This document shows positions 6,651 through 7,575 of a stretch of 7,575 bases of DNA, one piece after another. Source of the stretch: Fidelibacterota bacterium (GTDB lineage Bacteria; Fidelibacterota; UBA2242; JAFGTP01); assembly GCA_029939785.1 (NCBI GenBank), contig JAOZSG010000160.1, positions 1 through 7,575 on the forward strand, given 5' to 3'. The stretch's first letter is position 1, and every line of letters starts with the position of its first letter. Both the position numbers and the translations under genes were made by a program. The notes beneath the pieces are model-generated. The model was not told the origin of the DNA and made no database searches. It saw only the letters and a program-made list of their open reading frames with translations.

Positions 6651-7247
6651 TTAATCTTTCTTAGGTGATGAAACTCCATAAAATATAAAGTTGAAAACCT
6701 CCTTAATATAATCTTTATAATCATCATATAAGGAACTTAATTGATCATTTTGATATAATTCATCCATCTTATTTAGTATTGCCAGAAAGAATTCAGGTTT
6801 CATATCAGAGCGAATTTCATCTTTTTCCTGCCATCTTTTAATATATTCTATTATTCTTGTATAGCTTTTAATTTTTAAATCAGTTATAATTTTTTTAAAA
6901 GACGGTGACATATGTTGAAATTCATCCATAAATTGAGGGCTCATTTTATTTGCCAGATATAATTTAAAATCAAGCATCGCCTGAACTTTTTCCTCAAACG
7001 GTGTATCATCAGTATCTATTTTATTTAAAATATCATAACCTTCATCCATCCATTTATTGAAGATATATTCTATTAATCCATCTTTGTTTTTAAAATGTTT
7101 GTAGAATGTGACTTTACTGGTTTTAGCAGTTTTACAGATTTCTTCTACAGTTACTCTTTTCATCCCATACTTAAAAAATAGTTCTTCACCATTGTCAACT
7201 ATACTCTCAAATTTTTTTGTCTTTTTTAATTTAGTTTTATTTTCCAT
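6651..7247 (-). CDS. TetR/AcrR-family transcriptional regulator
   Basis: The protein has 198 residues, typical for the family. The N-terminal DNA-binding domain is plain: GEELFFKYGMKRVTVEEICKTA (20-41), then the turn and recognition helix region KTSKVTFYKHFKNKDGLIE (42-60), with the near-invariant TFY-HF-K pattern. The remaining helical part (about 65-195) is the ligand-binding and dimerisation region and shows no recognisable ligand signature. The ATG at 7245-7247 is preceded by a weak AGG 8 nt upstream. Its stop lies 2 nt before the barrel gene, so it is the first gene of the operon. A promoter bracketed by an inverted repeat sits about 50 nt upstream, which suggests autorepression and control of the whole transport operon. 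The inducer is probably a lipid-like or membrane-active compound, but that is inferred only from the neighbours. Confidence 0.92.
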   Translation of the reverse strand: MENKTKLKKTKKFESIVDNGEELFFKYGMKRVTVEEICKTAKTSKVTFYKHFKNKDGLIEYIFNKWMDEGYDILNKIDTDDTPFEEKVQAMLDFKLYLANKMSPQFMDEFQHMSPSFKKIITDLKIKSYTRIIEYIKRWQEKDEIRSDMKPEFFLAILNKMDELYQNDQLSSLYDDYKDYIKEVFNFIFYGVSSPKKD

Positions 7248-7290
7248 AAATGAAACCTATGATTAATTACTTATAAATGCAAGAAAAAAG

Positions 7291-7326
7291 TTAACGAAAT
7301 ATAAGAAAATGTACGATTATCGTTAA
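7291..7326. promoter_or_regulatory. Candidate TetR-protein operator (inverted repeat TTAACGA / TCGTTAA)
   Basis: TTAACGA (7291-7297) and TCGTTAA (7320-7326) are perfect inverted arms around a 22-bp spacer. One arm covers the -35 hexamer of the candidate promoter and the other falls at the expected transcription start. A second perfect symmetric element, ACGAT-T-ATCGT (7313-7323), overlaps the right arm and is closer in size to a typical TetR-family half-site pair. Either would allow autorepression; which one is bound cannot be decided from sequence. Confidence 0.45.
7298..7326 (-). promoter_or_regulatory. Candidate sigma-70-type promoter of the operon
   Basis: On the minus strand TTAACG (7326-7321, 4 of 6 matches to the -35 consensus) is followed after exactly 17 nt by TATATT (7303-7298, 5 of 6 matches to -10). 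Transcription would start near 7291 and leave an untranslated leader of about 44 nt before the regulator ATG. In such AT-rich DNA -10 look-alikes are common, so the spacing and the overlapping symmetric repeat are the main support. Confidence 0.5.
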
Positions 7327-7327
7327 G

Positions 7328-7347
7328 ATTCATAAATATTGTTTACA
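7328..7347 (+). repeat. Composite repeat, copy 1 (ATTCATAAATAT + GTTTACA)
   Basis: ATTCATAAATAT followed after one base by GTTTACA. It lies immediately beyond the -35 element of the operon promoter. The same two blocks, in the same order but with a five-base spacer, appear inverted at 7459-7482. Confidence 0.55.
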
Positions 7348-7458
7348 TAGCAAATAAATGTGGCAAGTGTTATTTTAATGCAATAGATCGATCTTTTTGT
7401 AATATTTACTATCTTTAAAAAAAATATTCTTTGTATATTTTTTTTCTATCTGTATATT

Positions 7459-7482
7459 TGTAAACTTAATATATTTATGAAT
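7459..7482 (-). repeat. Composite repeat, copy 2 (inverted)
   Basis: On the minus strand this reads ATTCATAAATAT, then ATTAA, then GTTTACA, matching copy 1 except for the longer spacer. The two copies face each other across 111 bp. Confidence 0.55.
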
Positions 7483-7502
7483 TTTTATTCATAAATAATT
7501 AA
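7466..7502. repeat. Long AT-rich hairpin containing 11-mer copies 2 and 3
   Basis: TATTTATGAAT (7472-7482) and ATTCATAAATA (7487-7497) pair perfectly around a TTTT loop. After one bulged base (7471) five more pairs follow (7466-7470 with 7498-7502), giving a 16-bp stem. It has only one G-C pair and is not followed by a T-run on either strand, so it does not look like an intrinsic terminator; a protein-binding dyad or cruciform is more likely. Confidence 0.6.
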
Positions 7503-7517
7503 AAAAACAAAATAAAA

Positions 7518-7530
7518 TGGCCACTAGCCA
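7518..7530 (-). terminator. Weak candidate intrinsic terminator for a gene beyond the right edge
   Basis: On the minus strand TGGC-TAGTG-GCCA forms a 4-bp stem and is followed by a 17-base run that is all T except one A and one G (7517-7501). It is the only GC-bearing hairpin in the region. The stem is very short, so this is tentative. If real, an unseen leftward gene would end just right of the window. Confidence 0.22.
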
Positions 7531-7575
7531 AAACAAAAAAATTGAAATATTTTAAAAATAAACTCTAAGTATTGA

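Larger units (their letters stand above)
7248..7575. other. Gene-free upstream region of the operon
   Basis: No credible coding sequence is present in these 328 bases, which are almost entirely A and T. From left to right they hold the candidate promoter and operator (7291-7326), a composite repeat (7328-7347), a perfect palindrome AGATCGATCT (7385-7394), a direct repeat TGTATATTT (7432-7440 and 7451-7459), an inverted copy of the composite repeat (7459-7482) forming a long hairpin with a third 11-mer (7466-7502), and a small GC-bearing hairpin (7518-7530). The density of short symmetric elements suggests regulatory sites, possibly also for a gene beyond the right edge. Confidence 0.6.

Noticed and set aside
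7517..7555. Twelve-codon open frame starting ATGGCC on the + strand
   Set aside because: It is very short, has no ribosome binding site, and overlaps the small hairpin; nothing supports it as a leader peptide.

Overview
The window is AT-rich (roughly 30% GC by eye). It carries two clear lipid-envelope signatures, a LolA-like periplasmic carrier and a probable outer-membrane beta-barrel, so the host should be a diderm (Gram-negative-type) bacterium. The composition, the heptanucleotide tandem repeats and the protein types would fit an anaerobic FCB-group or candidate-phylum lineage such as Cloacimonadota or a relative. That placement is a guess; no marker gene is present.

Layout. Positions 1-1431 (+) hold the 3' part of a GH38-type alpha-mannosidase-like gene cut by the left edge. 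Eight bases later, facing it, lies a six-gene leftward cluster (7247 down to 1440). In transcription order it encodes a TetR-family regulator, a signal-peptide-bearing beta-barrel protein, a LolD-type ABC ATPase, two different FtsX-type ABC permeases, and a LolA-like outer membrane lipoprotein-sorting protein. The junctions are tight (2-nt gap, 23-nt gap, two 4-nt ATGA overlaps). The exception is a 235-bp gap between the ATPase and the first permease, which contains three blocks of 7-bp-period repeats. One of these is a five-copy G-rich array on the transcribed-sense strand. Positions 7248-7575 are a gene-free, very AT-rich region with a good candidate promoter for the cluster (TTAACG, 17 nt, TATATT), a 7-bp inverted repeat bracketing it that is a plausible TetR-protein operator, and three copies of an 11-mer (ATTCATAAATA).

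How the parts may work together. The ATPase and two four-TM permeases resemble a LolCDE extractor. The LolA-like protein would carry the extracted lipid or lipoprotein across the periplasm, and the barrel would be the outer-membrane partner. No membrane-fusion protein, TolC-like channel or LolB-like lipoprotein is present. The TetR protein at the head of the cluster probably senses the cargo or an envelope stress and autoregulates the operon. The most noteworthy points are this regulated Lol-like system with a barrel in place of LolB, the repeat island inside its operon, and the repeated 11-mer in the upstream region.
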